A stretch of 64,000 nucleotides of DNA, taken from NCBI GenBank assembly GCA_013791905.1, contig VMSX01000029.1:62001-126000 (forward strand), given 5' to 3'. This DNA is from Rhodocyclaceae bacterium (GTDB lineage Bacteria > Pseudomonadota > Gammaproteobacteria > Burkholderiales > Rhodocyclaceae). How positions within the stretch are numbered: the first letter of the stretch is position 1; every line of letters begins with the position of its first letter. The position numbers were made by a program, and so were the translations under genes. Positions 55,492 to 63,923 of this stretch are shown one piece after another. The notes under the pieces are model-generated. The model searched no databases. It saw only the letters and a program-made list of their open reading frames with translations, and was not told the DNA's origin.

Positions 55492-56235
55492 TTACTGGAA
55501 GTACAGACCGCCGTTGATGTTGAGCGTGGCGCCGGTCATGTAGCCAGCCAGATCGGAAGCCAGATAGGAGCACAGGGCGCCCATCTCTTCCGGCTTGGCC
55601 AGACGCTTCATCGGGATGGTGTCGACGATGCTCTTGAGAATGTCCTCGCGGATCGCCATGACCATCTTGGTCGCGACGTAACCCGGAGCGATGGCATTCA
55701 CCGTGACGCCCTTGGTGGCCAGTTCCTGCGCCAGTGCCTTGGTGAAGCCGATCACGCCGGCCTTGGCGGCCGAGTAGTTGGACTGGCCGGCCTGGCCCTT
55801 GACGCCATTCACCGAGGAAATGTTGATGATGCGGCCCCAGCCGCGCGTGGCCATCTTGGCGGATACCTGCTTGGTCATGTTGAACAGGCTGGTGAGGTTG
55901 GTGGAGATCACGGCATCCCACTGGTCCTTTTCCATCTTGGCGAACATCTTGTCGCGGGTGATGCCGGCGTTGTTGACCAGGATGTCGATCGGGCCGGCAT
56001 TGGTTTCGGCTTCCGTCACCATGGCGGCGCAGGCGGCGATATCGGCGACGTCACCGGCGACGCAGACGAAGTCCTTGAAACCGGCGGCGGCCATTTCCTT
56101 CAGCCACTCGTCCTTGTTGTCGAATTCGGGGTGGTAAGCGGCGACGACCTTGTAGCCGTCCTTGGCAAAGGCTTGGCAGATGGCGGTGCCGAGGCCGCCC
56201 ATGGCGCCGGTGACGAAAGCTACGCGTTGAGTCAT
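55492..56235 (-). CDS. phaB: PhaB, acetoacetyl-CoA reductase
   Basis: PhaB reduces acetoacetyl-CoA to (R)-3-hydroxybutyryl-CoA with NADPH. The 247-residue SDR protein has VTGAMGGLGTAICQAFAKDG, NNAGITRD and the catalytic YSAAKAGVIGFTKALA. GKAGETNVNAIAPGYVATKM-like sequence (TVNAIAPGYVATKMV) is typical of PhaB. AAGGAAA precedes the ATG at 56235. It lies between phaC and phaR; no phaA is in the window. Confidence 0.94.
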   Translation of the reverse strand: MTQRVAFVTGAMGGLGTAICQAFAKDGYKVVAAYHPEFDNKDEWLKEMAAAGFKDFVCVAGDVADIAACAAMVTEAETNAGPIDILVNNAGITRDKMFAKMEKDQWDAVISTNLTSLFNMTKQVSAKMATRGWGRIINISSVNGVKGQAGQSNYSAAKAGVIGFTKALAQELATKGVTVNAIAPGYVATKMVMAIREDILKSIVDTIPMKRLAKPEEMGALCSYLASDLAGYMTGATLNINGGLYFQ

Positions 56236-56292
56236 GGTGTTTCCTTTCATTGCTCGTTGGTTGATGTTTCAGGTTGTTGTTGAGCCTGGGTT

Positions 56293-58038
56293 TCAGGCTT
56301 TCTGTTTTACGTAATGGCCGGGTGCCGGCTGGCCTGGCGGGAATTGGGCGCTGCCCAGCCGACCGCGCGCCGGCACTGTGCCGGCGGCATGCTGCTGGAG
56401 CCAATCGGTCCAGCGTGGCCACCAGCTGCCCTTGACCTCTGTCGACGTGTCCAGCCATTCCTGCGGGTCGGCAGTGGCACTGTCATTGACCCAGTGGCTG
56501 CGCTTGTTCTTGGCCGCCGGATTGATCACGCCGGCAATGTGGCCGGAAGCGCCGAGGACGAAAGTCACCGCTCCGCTGAGCAGCTTGCGGCTGAGGTAGG
56601 AGGACTGCCAGGGCACGATGTGATCCTCACGCGTGGCGAGGATGAAGGCCGGCATGTCGAGCTGGCCGAGATCGGCGCGGACGCCGCACATCGACAGTTT
56701 GCCCGGCACGCGCAGGTTGTTTTCCAGATAGAGGTTGCGCAGATACCAGGCGGCAAACGGTCCAGGCAGATTGGTCGAATCACTGTTCCAGTAGAGCAGG
56801 TCGAAGGCCGTCGGCTGGTTGCCCTTCAGGTAGTTGCCGACGACATATTGCCAGATCAGGTCGTTGGCGCGCAGGGAGGAAAAGGTGGTGGACAAATCCT
56901 TGCCGGTCAGCAGGCCACCCTGGCCGATGGTCGCTTCACGGTTCGCCACCGACTGTTCGTCGACGTAGCAGCCGATCTCGCCGGTGTCCGAAAAATCGAG
57001 CAGTGTGGTCAGCAGCGTCAGCGCGGCAACCGGATTTTCGCCGCGAGCTTTTGCCACAGCCAGTGCAGCGGACAGGATGGTGCCGCCGACGCAGAAACCG
57101 AGCGCATTGATCTGCTCGATGGCGCAAATTTCGCGCACCACCTTCAGCGCGGTGAGGGCGCCGTGTTCCAGATAATCGTCCCAGGTCAGATGACCCTGGG
57201 CGACCTGCGGATTGCGCCAGGAAACGAGGAAGACCGTTTGGCCCTGCGCCACGGCATAGCGGACAAAGGAGTTCTCCGGCTGCAAATCAAGGATGTAGTA
57301 CTTGTTGATGCAGGGCGGCACGATCAGCAGCGGCCGTTGCGCCACCGTATCGGTCAGCGGTGAATACTGCAGCAACTGGAACACCTCGTTTTCGAAAACC
57401 ACCGCACCCGGTGTGGTCGCCAGGTTGCGGCCGACCTCGAAAGCGCTGTCGTCGGTCATCGAAATGCGGCCTTTTTCCAGGTCGCCGAGCAGGTTCTGCA
57501 GACCGAGCTTTATGCTCTCGCCATTGGTTTCGAGCGCTTTCTTGACGAATTCCGGGTTGGTTGCCGCGAAGTTGGACGGGGCCAGCGCGTCGGTGATCTG
57601 GCGGGTCATGAACTGCAGCCGGCTTTTGGCAAGGCTGTCGGTGAGTGGCGCGGCCTCGGCCATCTTCTTCAGATAACCGGCATTCAGCAGATAGGCTTGC
57701 CGCACATAATCGTAAATCGGGCTTTCGGCCCAGGCTGGATGGTCGAAGCGGCGGTCGCCGGGTTCCGCCTTGACCAGGGGTTCGGCTGCCTCATTTTTGT
57801 TGCGCCGGAGCATGGCCTGCCACAGTGCAGCATGCTGTTGCTGCCATTCTTGCTGCAGGGCCGCCAGTGCAGCATTTTCCTGCTGCTGGCCCGTCCCGGC
57901 TGCTGGCGCAAGCGCGGCCAACTGCGCCGGCCAGTTCTTTTGCTGGCCGCCCATGAATTGCGCCATGCCCTGCGCGAACGTCTGGCCGGCCTGGAAAAAT
58001 GCCTGCATTGCGGCGTTGGGATCGTTGGAAGAAGTCAT
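56293..58038 (-). CDS. phaC: PhaC, class I polyhydroxyalkanoate synthase
   Basis: PhaC polymerises hydroxyacyl-CoA into PHA granules. The protein has the lipase-like box GFCVGG with the active Cys, plus CINKYYILDLQPENSFVRYAV and the C-terminal His in GHIAGVINPAAKNKRSHW. The start at 58038 gives 581 residues; an alternative ATG 11 codons upstream exists. Length fits class I. No phaE partner is seen. Confidence 0.95.
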   Translation of the reverse strand: MTSSNDPNAAMQAFFQAGQTFAQGMAQFMGGQQKNWPAQLAALAPAAGTGQQQENAALAALQQEWQQQHAALWQAMLRRNKNEAAEPLVKAEPGDRRFDHPAWAESPIYDYVRQAYLLNAGYLKKMAEAAPLTDSLAKSRLQFMTRQITDALAPSNFAATNPEFVKKALETNGESIKLGLQNLLGDLEKGRISMTDDSAFEVGRNLATTPGAVVFENEVFQLLQYSPLTDTVAQRPLLIVPPCINKYYILDLQPENSFVRYAVAQGQTVFLVSWRNPQVAQGHLTWDDYLEHGALTALKVVREICAIEQINALGFCVGGTILSAALAVAKARGENPVAALTLLTTLLDFSDTGEIGCYVDEQSVANREATIGQGGLLTGKDLSTTFSSLRANDLIWQYVVGNYLKGNQPTAFDLLYWNSDSTNLPGPFAAWYLRNLYLENNLRVPGKLSMCGVRADLGQLDMPAFILATREDHIVPWQSSYLSRKLLSGAVTFVLGASGHIAGVINPAAKNKRSHWVNDSATADPQEWLDTSTEVKGSWWPRWTDWLQQHAAGTVPARGRLGSAQFPPGQPAPGHYVKQKA

Positions 58039-58118
58039 GAACTTATGTGAGGAGTTGACGGAATTGTGCAATTTTGCAATGCAGCATAGTAGCTGTCAAT
58101 GCGTGCAAAGTCATCACG

Positions 58119-58155
58119 CCACAGCCTTGCCGCCGGGGCGTCCAAAGCTTGGGCG
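58119..58155. repeat. Degenerate hairpin repeat upstream of phaC
   Basis: GCCTTGCCGCCGGGGCG then TCCAAAGCTTGGGCGGG is a broken copy of the loop module; its stem only partly pairs. The second hairpin is missing. Confidence 0.55.
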
Positions 58156-58159
58156 GGTA

Positions 58160-58981
58160 TTACAGCCGCCAGATCAGGCTGGCCATGCGACCGGTGACGA
58201 TCTCGCGCCGGTAGGAAAAAAAGCGTTGGCTGTCGCGTACCGTGCAAAAGTCGGCGCCGGGCCGCCCCAAGCCGACGTCAGCCCCCCGTGGGGGCAGCGA
58301 GCCGGAGTTGCGAGCGTGGGGGCCAATAAACTCGGCGCTGGTGATACGGCGTATGTTCAATGCAGCGAGCCGCTGTCGCGCAAGTAAATAGATGTTGCAC
58401 AGCCATTTGCCATTTGGCTTGGCGACAAACGCTTCTGCTGCCTGCTGATCATGCGCGATGAATGCCGCGCGCACCTCGTCGCCGACCTCGAAGTTTTCTG
58501 GACCGATCGCCGGCCCGAGCCAGGCCATGAGCCGTTCTCCCGGCTGCTCCAGTGCGGCCACCGTGGACTCGATCACGCCGCCCGCCAGCCCGCGCCAGCC
58601 GGCATGCGCGGCGGCGACCGCGCTGCCGTCCTCGTCGCAGAGCAACACGGGCAGGCAGTCTGCGGTAAGCACGGCGCAGACCACGCCGGGCGCACGGCTG
58701 AACGCGGCGTCCGCCTCAGTTTCCACTCCGATTTCGGCAAGTTGCGCGTCGATGCATTTGTTGCCATGCACCTGCTTGAGCCAGACCGGTTCGGCGGGCA
58801 GGTGCTGGCGCAGCCGGCCGCGGTTTGCCGCGACTGCCTCAGGCGTGTCGCCGACGTGGTCGCCGAGGTTGAAGCTCGCGTAGGGCGCGCTGCTGACGCC
58901 GCCCAGCCGGGTTGTTACCAGCGCTCGGACATTCGGTGGCGCCGCCCAGTCGGGAATGATGAAGCCGGCGAATTCATTCAC
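58160..58981 (-). CDS. pgeF: PgeF/YfiH, peptidoglycan/purine-nucleoside metal enzyme with a repeat insertion
   Basis: A multicopper-oxidase-like fold protein (laccase domain) that acts on nucleosides or peptidoglycan fragments. The metal-site residues are present in LKQVHGN, LTADCLPVLLC and AAHAGWRGLAGG. The C-terminal CTVRDSQRFFSYRREIVTGRMASLIW is family-typical. Residues ~214-245 (SAEFIGPHARNSGSLPPRG and on) are extra compared with E. coli and are encoded by repeats (58246-58351). The start is a GTG at 58981 overlapping rluD by 8 nt. Confidence 0.88.
   Translation of the reverse strand: MNEFAGFIIPDWAAPPNVRALVTTRLGGVSSAPYASFNLGDHVGDTPEAVAANRGRLRQHLPAEPVWLKQVHGNKCIDAQLAEIGVETEADAAFSRAPGVVCAVLTADCLPVLLCDEDGSAVAAAHAGWRGLAGGVIESTVAALEQPGERLMAWLGPAIGPENFEVGDEVRAAFIAHDQQAAEAFVAKPNGKWLCNIYLLARQRLAALNIRRITSAEFIGPHARNSGSLPPRGADVGLGRPGADFCTVRDSQRFFSYRREIVTGRMASLIWRL
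58246..58351. repeat. Repeat insertion inside pgeF (hairpin loop module flanked by short repeats)
   Basis: Stem GTCGGC/GCCGAC (58250-58255, 58271-58276) encloses GCCGGGCCGCCCCAA, the exact family loop. The left part AAAAGTCGGCGC equals the start of the short repeat, and a second short-repeat-like run (58328-58351) lies at the other end in the same orientation. The whole segment is read in frame. Confidence 0.8.
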
Positions 58982-59924
58982 CGCGCAAGGCTTCCAGCAA
59001 GGCCGCGAAATCAGCTGGTGGGGCCGTTTCCCAGGCCATGTCCGCGCCCGAATCCGGATGGACCAGCGCCAGCCGCCAGGCGTGCAAGGCCTGCCGTGGG
59101 AAGGCGTCGAGTGTTGCATCGCCACTCTTGCCCTTGCAGTAGGTCGTATCGCCGACCAGCGGGTGGCCAATGCTCGCCATGTGCACGCGGATCTGATGCG
59201 TGCGGCCGGTTTCGAGCCGGCACTCGAGCAGCGTGCAGCGCGCGAAGCGTTCTTTCACCGCATAGTGAGTGCGTGCTTCCTTGCCGCCATGCTTCAGCAC
59301 AGCCATCTTGGTACGCTGCGCCGGATGGCGGCCGAGCGGGGCATCGACCGTCCCGGAAGATGAGACCTTGCCGCGCGCCAGCGCGAGATAGTGGCGCTTG
59401 ACGGTGCGCGCCTGCAACTGGCGCACCAGAGCGGTTTGCGCCGTCAGGGTCTTGGCGACCACCAGCAGGCCGGAAGTCTCCTTGTCGAGCCGATGCACGA
59501 TGCCGGCACGCGGAATGCCGGCCAGCGCCGGCACATGATGGAGCAGCGCGTTCATCAGGGTGCCGGAGGCGTTGCCGTTGCCCGGATGCATCACCAGGCC
59601 GGCCGGCTTGTCGATGACAATCAGGGCGTCGTCCTCATACACGATGGGCAGCGCGATGTCCTCTGCTGCGTTGGCAAAAGTCGGCGCTGGCGGGACGGTG
59701 ATGCGAATGCGCTCACCCCCCCATACCTTGCGCTTGGGGTCGGCCAGGTTGCCATCGAGCGTGATCAGGCCCTCGCGCAACCAGTTCTGCAGGCGGCTGC
59801 GCGAATGCTCGGGCAATTGCCGGGCCAACGCGGCATCCAGCCGCATGCCGGAACAATCGGGCGGAACCGTGAATTCCGTTGGGGAGATATAATCGGGCGA
59901 CTTTATTTGGGGTTCGTTCATCAT
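58974..59924 (-). CDS. rluD: RluD-type 23S rRNA pseudouridine synthase
   Basis: RluD makes pseudouridines in 23S rRNA helix 69. The protein (316 residues) has an N-terminal S4-like segment (MRLDAALARQLPEHSRSRLQNWL) and the catalytic motif GIVHRLDKETSGLLVV. It starts at the ATG pair 59924/59921, which abuts the divergent bamD start. The residues PPAPTFANA in a linker come from a short dispersed repeat (59676-59699). Its C-terminus overlaps pgeF by 8 nt. Confidence 0.92.
   Translation of the reverse strand: MMNEPQIKSPDYISPTEFTVPPDCSGMRLDAALARQLPEHSRSRLQNWLREGLITLDGNLADPKRKVWGGERIRITVPPAPTFANAAEDIALPIVYEDDALIVIDKPAGLVMHPGNGNASGTLMNALLHHVPALAGIPRAGIVHRLDKETSGLLVVAKTLTAQTALVRQLQARTVKRHYLALARGKVSSSGTVDAPLGRHPAQRTKMAVLKHGGKEARTHYAVKERFARCTLLECRLETGRTHQIRVHMASIGHPLVGDTTYCKGKSGDATLDAFPRQALHAWRLALVHPDSGADMAWETAPPADFAALLEALRGE
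59676..59699. repeat. Short dispersed repeat inside rluD
   Basis: AAAAGTCGGCGCTGGCGGG followed by ACGGT, in frame on the minus strand as VPPAPTF. Confidence 0.75.
59888..59893 (+). promoter_or_regulatory. Candidate sigma-70 -10 (TATAAT) of bamD
   Basis: A perfect TATAAT lies 29 nt before the bamD start codon, inside the rluD coding sequence. A -35 is weak. GGGGTTCG before the start may serve as the ribosome site. Confidence 0.45.
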
Positions 59925-60717
59925 GCGTAGTGTAGCCGCCCTGCTTGCCGTTCTCTCGTTGGTCTTCTTCGCCGGTTGCGGCCTGCTGCCCGAACAGGTG
60001 GATGAAACCGCCGGCTGGTCGGCCAACAAGCTGTATGCCGAAGCCAAGACCGCCATGGGCGATGGCGCCTACGACAAGGCCATCAAGTATTTCGAAAAGC
60101 TCGAAGCGCGCTATCCCTATGGGCGCTTTGCCCAGCAGGCGCAGCTCGAGGTCGCCTACGCGCATTACAAGCAGCAGGAAAAGGTGCAGGCAATTGCCGC
60201 CTGCGACCGCTTCATCCGCCTCCACCCGAATCACCCCAACGTCGACTACGCCTACTATCTGAAGGGGCTGGTCAATTTCAACGAGGATCTCGGCCTGCTG
60301 GGCTACGTCGCCATGCAGGACCTGACCGAGCGCGACCCGAAGGCGGCGGAAGAATCTTTTGAGTCCTTCAAGGCGCTGGTCAATCGTTTCCCGGACAGTA
60401 AATATGCCAAGGATGCCACTTTGCGCATGGCTTATCTGGTGAATACGCTGGCCTCGCACGAAGTCCATGTCGCGCGCTATTACATGAAACGCGGCGCCTA
60501 TGTCGCGGCCGTCAATCGCGCCCAGTCCTCGATCAAGACCTATCCCAACGCGCCGGCCAACGAGGAAGCGCTGTTCGTCATGATCAAGGCCTACGATGCA
60601 CTCAACATGGCCGACCTGCGCGACGATACCGAACGCGTGATGAAGAAGAACTTCCCCAACAGCGAATACTACAAGCGCGGCCTGAACCGGGTCGAGCCGT
60701 GGTGGAAGCTCTGGTAG
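59923..60717 (+). CDS. bamD: BamD, outer-membrane beta-barrel assembly lipoprotein
   Basis: BamD is an essential part of the BAM complex. The 264-residue protein has a lipoprotein signal with lipobox FFAGC. TPR-type repeats follow (YAEAKTAMGDGAYDKAIKYFEKLEARYPYGRFAQQAQLEVAYAHYK region), with a conserved C-terminal part. Length is slightly above average. Its start codon is adjacent to the rluD start on the other strand, so their promoters must overlap the other gene. Confidence 0.95.
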   Translation: MRSVAALLAVLSLVFFAGCGLLPEQVDETAGWSANKLYAEAKTAMGDGAYDKAIKYFEKLEARYPYGRFAQQAQLEVAYAHYKQQEKVQAIAACDRFIRLHPNHPNVDYAYYLKGLVNFNEDLGLLGYVAMQDLTERDPKAAEESFESFKALVNRFPDSKYAKDATLRMAYLVNTLASHEVHVARYYMKRGAYVAAVNRAQSSIKTYPNAPANEEALFVMIKAYDALNMADLRDDTERVMKKNFPNSEYYKRGLNRVEPWWKLW

Positions 60718-60721
60718 AAAT

Positions 60722-60985
60722 TTCGCCCGCCCCCCTTCGCCCCCCTCGCGGGGGGTTCTAAACGGCTCGCTGCGCTCGCTTATTACGGGGTGCAACTATT
60801 AGCAGCGGAGCGGATTGCGGCTGGCGCCGCGTGCCGTCTCGCCTTGGGACGGCCCGGCGGCGAGACTGCTGTGGTGTGGGCTGAGGTGGTGCAGGTTTTC
60901 TCCCCTTTCCCTTGGCGGGAAAGGGGCCGGGGGAAAGGGGGAGCCACCAGAAAGCCCTTTTCCCGCAAGGCGGGATAAGGGCGGC
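60722..60985. repeat. Hairpin repeat element, copy G (bamD-rlmB gap)
   Basis: C-rich tract and CCCCCC/GGGGGG hairpin begin about 8 nt after the bamD stop codon. GAGCGCAGCGAGC-like sequence follows (as CGCTGCGCTCGC). Stem GTCTCGCC/GGCGAGAC (60836-60843, 60859-60866) encloses TTGGGACGGCCCGGC. A further CCCCTTTCCC/GGGAAAGGGG hairpin lies near 60902-60940. No gene is seen in the 297 nt between bamD and rlmB. Confidence 0.82.
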
Positions 60986-61014
60986 CCGGCGCAAACGCTG
61001 CGGTGTCTTTCACG

Positions 61015-61752
61015 TTAACTTCTCTGGCGGCGCGCCTCGAACAGGCAAATCCCGCTCGCCACCGACACATTGAGGCTTTCGACCGAGCCGTACATCGGAA
61101 TTTTCGCCAGTTCGTCACAGGTGTCGCGCGTCAGGCGCCGCAGGCCTTCGCCCTCGGCGCCCAGCACCCAAGCGGTCGCACCCTTCTGTTCGATGGCATA
61201 CAGGTCGCGCGTTGCCTCGCCGGCGGCGCCGATGGTCCAGATGCCGCGTTCCTTGATCTCGCGCAGCGAGCGGGCCAGATTGGTCACGACGATGTAGGGC
61301 ACGGTGTCGGCGGCGCCGCTGGCTACCTTGATGGCCGTGGCATTCAGGCCGCAGGCGCGATCTTTCGGCGCCACCACGGCATGCGCCCCGGCCGCGTCGG
61401 CGACGCGCAGGCAGGCACCCAGATTGTGCGGGTCGGTGACGCCGTCGAGCACCAGCAGCAGGGCCGGCTCGGCGAGGTTGTCCAGCACATCGTCGAGCGT
61501 CACATACCGCTGCCGGGCGGCCACGCTGGCCACCACGCCCTGATGGCTTTCGCCTTTCGCCATGCCATCGAGGCGCGCCGTATCGACACTGACGATGCGG
61601 ATGCCGCACTCGCCGGCCAGCTTGACGAGGTCTTTGGCGCGGCCGTCCTGACGCCCTGACGCCAGATAAATCTCGCGCACGCCTTCGGCGTCCTGGCGCA
61701 GCTTGGCGGTGACGGCGTGGAAGCCATGGATCAGGCGAGTTTCTTCGCTCAT
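61015..61752 (-). CDS. rlmB: RlmB, 23S rRNA (guanosine-2'-O)-methyltransferase
   Basis: RlmB methylates G2251 of 23S rRNA. The 245-residue SPOUT protein has a substrate-binding N-terminal domain ([12 protein letters not shown]) and the SPOUT knot motifs [31 protein letters not shown] and [12 protein letters not shown]. Length is typical. It overlaps the mutarotase gene by 4 nt (ATGA), so it is the last gene of a small operon. Confidence 0.96.
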   Translation of the reverse strand: MSEETRLIHGFHAVTAKLRQDAEGVREIYLASGRQDGRAKDLVKLAGECGIRIVSVDTARLDGMAKGESHQGVVASVAARQRYVTLDDVLDNLAEPALLLVLDGVTDPHNLGACLRVADAAGAHAVVAPKDRACGLNATAIKVASGAADTVPYIVVTNLARSLREIKERGIWTIGAAGEATRDLYAIEQKGATAWVLGAEGEGLRRLTRDTCDELAKIPMYGSVESLNVSVASGICLFEARRQRS

Positions 61753-62666
61753 GATTTGATGGTGCGGTACTGCGCGGTCATGCGATGTGTTTCACCCGGC
61801 GCGAGGGTGATTACGTCGTCGGCGGCATTCGCGGTTTCGACGCAGACCATGCGGTTTTCACCCTGCCGGCCGAAATCGCCCATCTTCGCCGCCTTTGCCG
61901 CGCCCGGGTTCCACACCACGGTGGAGCGGCTGCCGGTGCTGGTGATGAGGATGGTGCGCTTCAATACCGGATCGATGATCCCGCAGCAGCCCGTGGTACC
62001 GAGATAGACGCGGTCTGTTTCGCCGTTGAAGGTCACCGCGCCCTTTTGCTTCTTGCGCTTGTCGCCGGCCAGCCTGTCGATGTAGGTGCAGCCGGCGAGT
62101 CCGGCGATACTGGTCTGGCCGATGTCGCCGACCGTGAAATAGGTATGCAGTGCCTGGCTGAGCTGGAAGGGTGCGCTGTCGTTGTTCCGGGTGACGAGTG
62201 CGACAACGAGTTCCTGCCCGACGGTGACGTTGTAGCGCACGGTCGAGGCATGCGGCCACTGCGCGAGCGCCGCGTCGTTCATCTCCGGCTTGAATTCGAG
62301 GCGCACGCGACCGTCAGGCAGCTTGCGCGCATCGAATAATGACCAGGGAATGGTGCGGGCGAAACCGTGGCCGGGATAGCCTGCTTCCGTTGTGTGCGGG
62401 CCGAACCATGGCCAGCAAAGCGGCACGCCACCGCGGATCGATTTGCCCGGCGCAAATTTGGCCTGGGACGAGAGCCAGATCACCGGCTTATGCCCCTGCG
62501 GTTGCCAACTCGTCACATGCGCGCCCTGCAGGGCGACGGTGCACTTCGAGAAGGGCGTCGCGACCTGAACTGCAATGAAGCCAGGGGCAATTTCAGTGAA
62601 GGATAGAAAGTCGGCGCTGGCCGGGTTAGCAATAAAGCGGCGCTTGAGTTCGTCGATAGTCGTCAT
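61749..62666 (-). CDS. D-hexose-6-phosphate mutarotase (YeaD-type aldose epimerase)
   Basis: A galactose-mutarotase-like beta-sandwich protein of 305 residues with [25 protein letters not shown] and [10 protein letters not shown], typical of glucose-6-phosphate 1-epimerases. The ATG at 62666 is preceded by GGAGGAG; the N-terminal extension up to 63233 is another gene's shadow. The residues [10 protein letters not shown] near the start are encoded by a short repeat (62606-62625). It overlaps the HEAT gene by 4 nt. Confidence 0.88.
   Translation of the reverse strand: MTTIDELKRRFIANPASADFLSFTEIAPGFIAVQVATPFSKCTVALQGAHVTSWQPQGHKPVIWLSSQAKFAPGKSIRGGVPLCWPWFGPHTTEAGYPGHGFARTIPWSLFDARKLPDGRVRLEFKPEMNDAALAQWPHASTVRYNVTVGQELVVALVTRNNDSAPFQLSQALHTYFTVGDIGQTSIAGLAGCTYIDRLAGDKRKKQKGAVTFNGETDRVYLGTTGCCGIIDPVLKRTILITSTGSRSTVVWNPGAAKAAKMGDFGRQGENRMVCVETANAADDVITLAPGETHRMTAQYRTIKS
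62606..62625. repeat. Short dispersed repeat inside the mutarotase gene
   Basis: GAAAGTCGGCGCTGGCCGGG; on the minus strand it is read as PASADF, the same frame as in the TRAP permease copy. Confidence 0.65.
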
Positions 62667-63166
62667 GTTGGGTGCTCCTCCTTGGTTAATTCTTCCAGGC
62701 TCTCCGCCGCTATTTCCCTCACCTCGGCATCCGGATCGTCCAGTCGTGGTTCGAGAAAGCGGGTGGCTGCGGCTGTGCCGCTCAACCCCAGGAAGTAACA
62801 GGCTTCGGCCCGCACGCGGGCGTCGCCGTGCATGCTCAGCATGCCGAGTGCCGGTACCAGGGCCTGCAGCGCGGTGCTGCCGGCCTGGCGTTCGAACACC
62901 GCGCTGGCGCCAATGCGCACGTTGATGCTGGCATCGGGATTGGCGACGATCGGCAGCAGGTCGGCGAGCGCCGCCGGCACGCGACTGACCACCTCGATTA
63001 CCCGGGCGAGCAGGCCTTCCATGAGCCAGATATGGAACTGCTCGGCGCGGTCGCGCATGCCGAGCCGCAAGGCCTCGCGCGTGGTGTCGGTAGCGGTGGG
63101 GTATTTGAAGCGCACTATGGCCATGTCGTGCAGCAGGCAAGCCTGATTTGATGTCTCGCGAATCAT
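62663..63166 (-). CDS. HEAT-repeat protein
   Basis: A 167-residue all-helical protein with two HEAT-like units (ADLLPIVANPDASINVRIGASAV and ALVPALGMLSMHGDARVRAEACYFL, then FLEPRLDDPDAEVREIAAESLEEL). Such proteins are scaffolds; no enzymatic site is seen. The ATG at 63166 or 63124 is possible. The gene is the first of the HEAT-mutarotase-rlmB set and lies after a bidirectional terminator. Confidence 0.75.
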   Translation of the reverse strand: MIRETSNQACLLHDMAIVRFKYPTATDTTREALRLGMRDRAEQFHIWLMEGLLARVIEVVSRVPAALADLLPIVANPDASINVRIGASAVFERQAGSTALQALVPALGMLSMHGDARVRAEACYFLGLSGTAAATRFLEPRLDDPDAEVREIAAESLEELTKEEHPT

Positions 63167-63195
63167 AGCCGCTCTTGAGGCTGGCTGGAAAAAGA

Positions 63196-63225
63196 AAAAG
63201 CCCGACGGAATTCCGTCGGGCTTTT
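63196..63225. terminator. Bidirectional terminator between PEP-CTERM and HEAT genes
   Basis: AAAAGCCCGACGGAA/TTCCGTCGGGCTTTT, a perfect 15-bp inverted repeat with A- and T-runs on both sides. Confidence 0.9.
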
Positions 63226-63256
63226 ATTGCCAAAGCTTTTCGTCAGGTAATTGTAA

Positions 63257-63886
63257 TTAGTTGAACTTGCGACGGCGCAGTGCGGCGAGTCCAGCCAGTC
63301 CGAGTCCCATCAGCGCCAATGAAGCAGGTTCGGGAACCGTACCTGGGTTCGGGTTTCCAAGGCACTCGCTTCTGTCTGTCGCATTGACGCACAATTGCGA
63401 TTTTGCCAACGTGACAAGCCATCCCTCATCTGACCCATCAATCGCAATTTGAATTTGAAGGCCTGCGGCAATATCGTCAATCAGGGCAAACGTGTCAGTG
63501 TAAATGTCAAACCAGGAAAACGCCCAAATATCGTTGGCACCCTGCAGATAACCAAGGTTCACCCAAGAAGCTGAAGCGCTATCGTAGCCAGAAATCATGT
63601 CACGTTCGCCTATGGGCCAGTTGGGAGGATTACCAGCATAGTCAACATCAAAGGCACTGATCATCAAGTAGGCCGAAGTGATGCTCCCGCCGATTGCATT
63701 GTGAGTCCAAGTCCAATCCTGACCTGATCCACGGTAGTAAGGATTATCATATTTTTCAGCATCAGTCGGCACAAAATACCCAGTCGGAGCTTGAATGATG
63801 TCAATAACCGCTGCGGCCTGGCTTGCCGAAGCCAAGCCCATCGTTGCGGCAACGACGAGAATCTTGAGGTTTTTGCTTAGGTTCAT
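63257..63886 (-). CDS. PEP-CTERM sorting-domain secreted protein
   Basis: A 209-residue exported protein. It has a Sec signal (LVVAATMGLASASQAAA), a beta-rich middle without lysines in the last part, and the C-terminal sorting signal VPEPASLALMGLGLAGLAALRRRKFN. That signal contains VPEP, a transmembrane stretch and an Arg-rich tail, which exosortase removes. Such proteins go with exopolysaccharide-producing cells. Exosortase itself is not in the window. A CRP-like palindrome lies 22 nt upstream of the start codon. Confidence 0.92.
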   Translation of the reverse strand: MNLSKNLKILVVAATMGLASASQAAAVIDIIQAPTGYFVPTDAEKYDNPYYRGSGQDWTWTHNAIGGSITSAYLMISAFDVDYAGNPPNWPIGERDMISGYDSASASWVNLGYLQGANDIWAFSWFDIYTDTFALIDDIAAGLQIQIAIDGSDEGWLVTLAKSQLCVNATDRSECLGNPNPGTVPEPASLALMGLGLAGLAALRRRKFN

Positions 63887-63907
63887 GGCTTGCCCCTTCC
63901 CTGATAA

Positions 63908-63923
63908 TGTGATTAAGGTCACA
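63908..63923. promoter_or_regulatory. CRP-type palindromic site upstream of the PEP-CTERM gene
   Basis: TGTGA-TTAAGG-TCACA is a perfect match to the CRP/Vfr consensus TGTGA-N6-TCACA. It is 22 nt from the start codon, which would put it near or downstream of the transcription start and so perhaps a repressing position. Confidence 0.6.

Noticed and set aside
55424-55921. Upstream extension of phaR
   Set aside because: Runs through phaB in another frame; a good ribosome site supports the ATG at 55423.
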